Part shown: piece after piece, positions 63,889-64,000 of the stretch
Position numbering within the stretch: position 1 is the stretch's first letter
Layout of the letters: each line of letters starts with the position of its first letter
NCBI RefSeq assembly: GCF_021654335.1
Contig: NZ_AP023423.1
Location: forward strand, 2,355,001-2,419,000
Origin: Sideroxyarcus emersonii
Lineage (GTDB): Bacteria > Pseudomonadota > Gammaproteobacteria > Burkholderiales > Gallionellaceae
Length of the DNA: 64,000 nucleotides
Reading direction: 5' to 3'
The notes under the pieces: generated by a model
Told to the model about the DNA's origin: nothing
Database searches by the model: none
The model's input: only the letters and a program-made list of their open reading frames with translations
Position numbers and translations under genes: made by a program

Positions 63889-64000
63889 GTCGATACTCCT
63901 CGTATTTTTGGGTGGCGAATTCTAACAGAGCGGAAAAGTGCGCGGGGTCGTTACGCGCCAGCCGCTCCAATGCAGCATGCGCCGTCGGATAATCGGCGGG
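63866..64000 (-). CDS. C-terminal fragment of an unidentified protein, cut by window edge
   Basis: Only the last 44 residues and stop are visible (PADYPTAHAALERLARNDPA, then FSALLEFATQKYEEYRRA). Helical, soluble in look. It overlaps the rhodanese start by 23 bases and so belongs to the same operon. I do not recognise the family. Confidence 0.5.
   Translation of the reverse strand, partial: PADYPTAHAALERLARNDPAHFSALLEFATQKYEEYRRAAIPAK

Overview
This 64 kb window of high-GC DNA looks like the chromosome of a free-living betaproteobacterium. I infer the Nitrosomonadales/Gallionellaceae neighbourhood, because a complete MSHA-type pilus locus, a bioBFHCD run, a Tll0287-type heme sensor, a DsrC-like protein and many c-di-GMP and redox signalling genes occur together; the genus cannot be fixed from the sequence alone. 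I see no phage, plasmid, transposase, CRISPR array or rRNA. One tRNA is present, tRNA-Ser(CGA). Most genes lie on the minus strand in long, tightly coupled runs with ATGA or TGATG junctions.

Layout. 1-6.2 kb: small housekeeping and accessory genes (a truncated RNase H-like gene, a MerR regulator, a DsrC-like protein without its cysteines, an HMA-like small protein, a UPF0149/SEC-C protein, a dimeric dUTPase, an isochorismatase and an HbpS/GlcG-like protein). 6.2-9.7 kb: a membrane GGDEF-EAL protein with a coupled small membrane protein. 9.6-16.5 kb: cardiolipin synthase, a metallophosphoesterase, an MFS exporter with an esterase, and a divergent HxlR regulator/quinone reductase/DOPA-dioxygenase module with a clear operator-like palindrome. 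16.5-22.3 kb: redox genes, namely a polyferredoxin, a di-heme peroxidase and a heme-c sensor followed by a Ser/Thr kinase-cyclase. 22.7-28 kb: tRNA-Ser, mltF, an SDR and a LolA-like/FtsX-like/ATPase exporter.

28-42.3 kb: a long minus-strand run of serS, rarA, lolA, ftsK, a LuxR-type response regulator, a hybrid histidine kinase, a Sco-like protein, a COG2836 membrane protein and the biotin genes bioD, C, H, F and B. The divergent comF follows. 43-60.8 kb: MSHA pilus genes in transcription order E-G-F-(novel membrane protein)-A-C-D-O-P-Q-I-I2-J-K-L-M-N, a permuted order compared with Vibrio. mshA has its own sigma-54-type promoter and a very strong downstream hairpin. 60.8-64 kb: trmL, gpsA, an SH3 protein, secB, grxC and a rhodanese.

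Connections. MshE has an N-terminal MshEN domain with the c-di-GMP motif, and the GGDEF-EAL protein can in principle make or degrade that ligand. The most unusual items are a structured mobile-repeat family whose second copy split an overlapping gene pair while its 17-bp direct repeats kept both genes intact, the heme sensor plus kinase-cyclase pair, the cysteine-free DsrC homologue, the duplicated membrane protein inside the msh locus, and a minus-strand terminator with no gene to terminate (possible small RNA).
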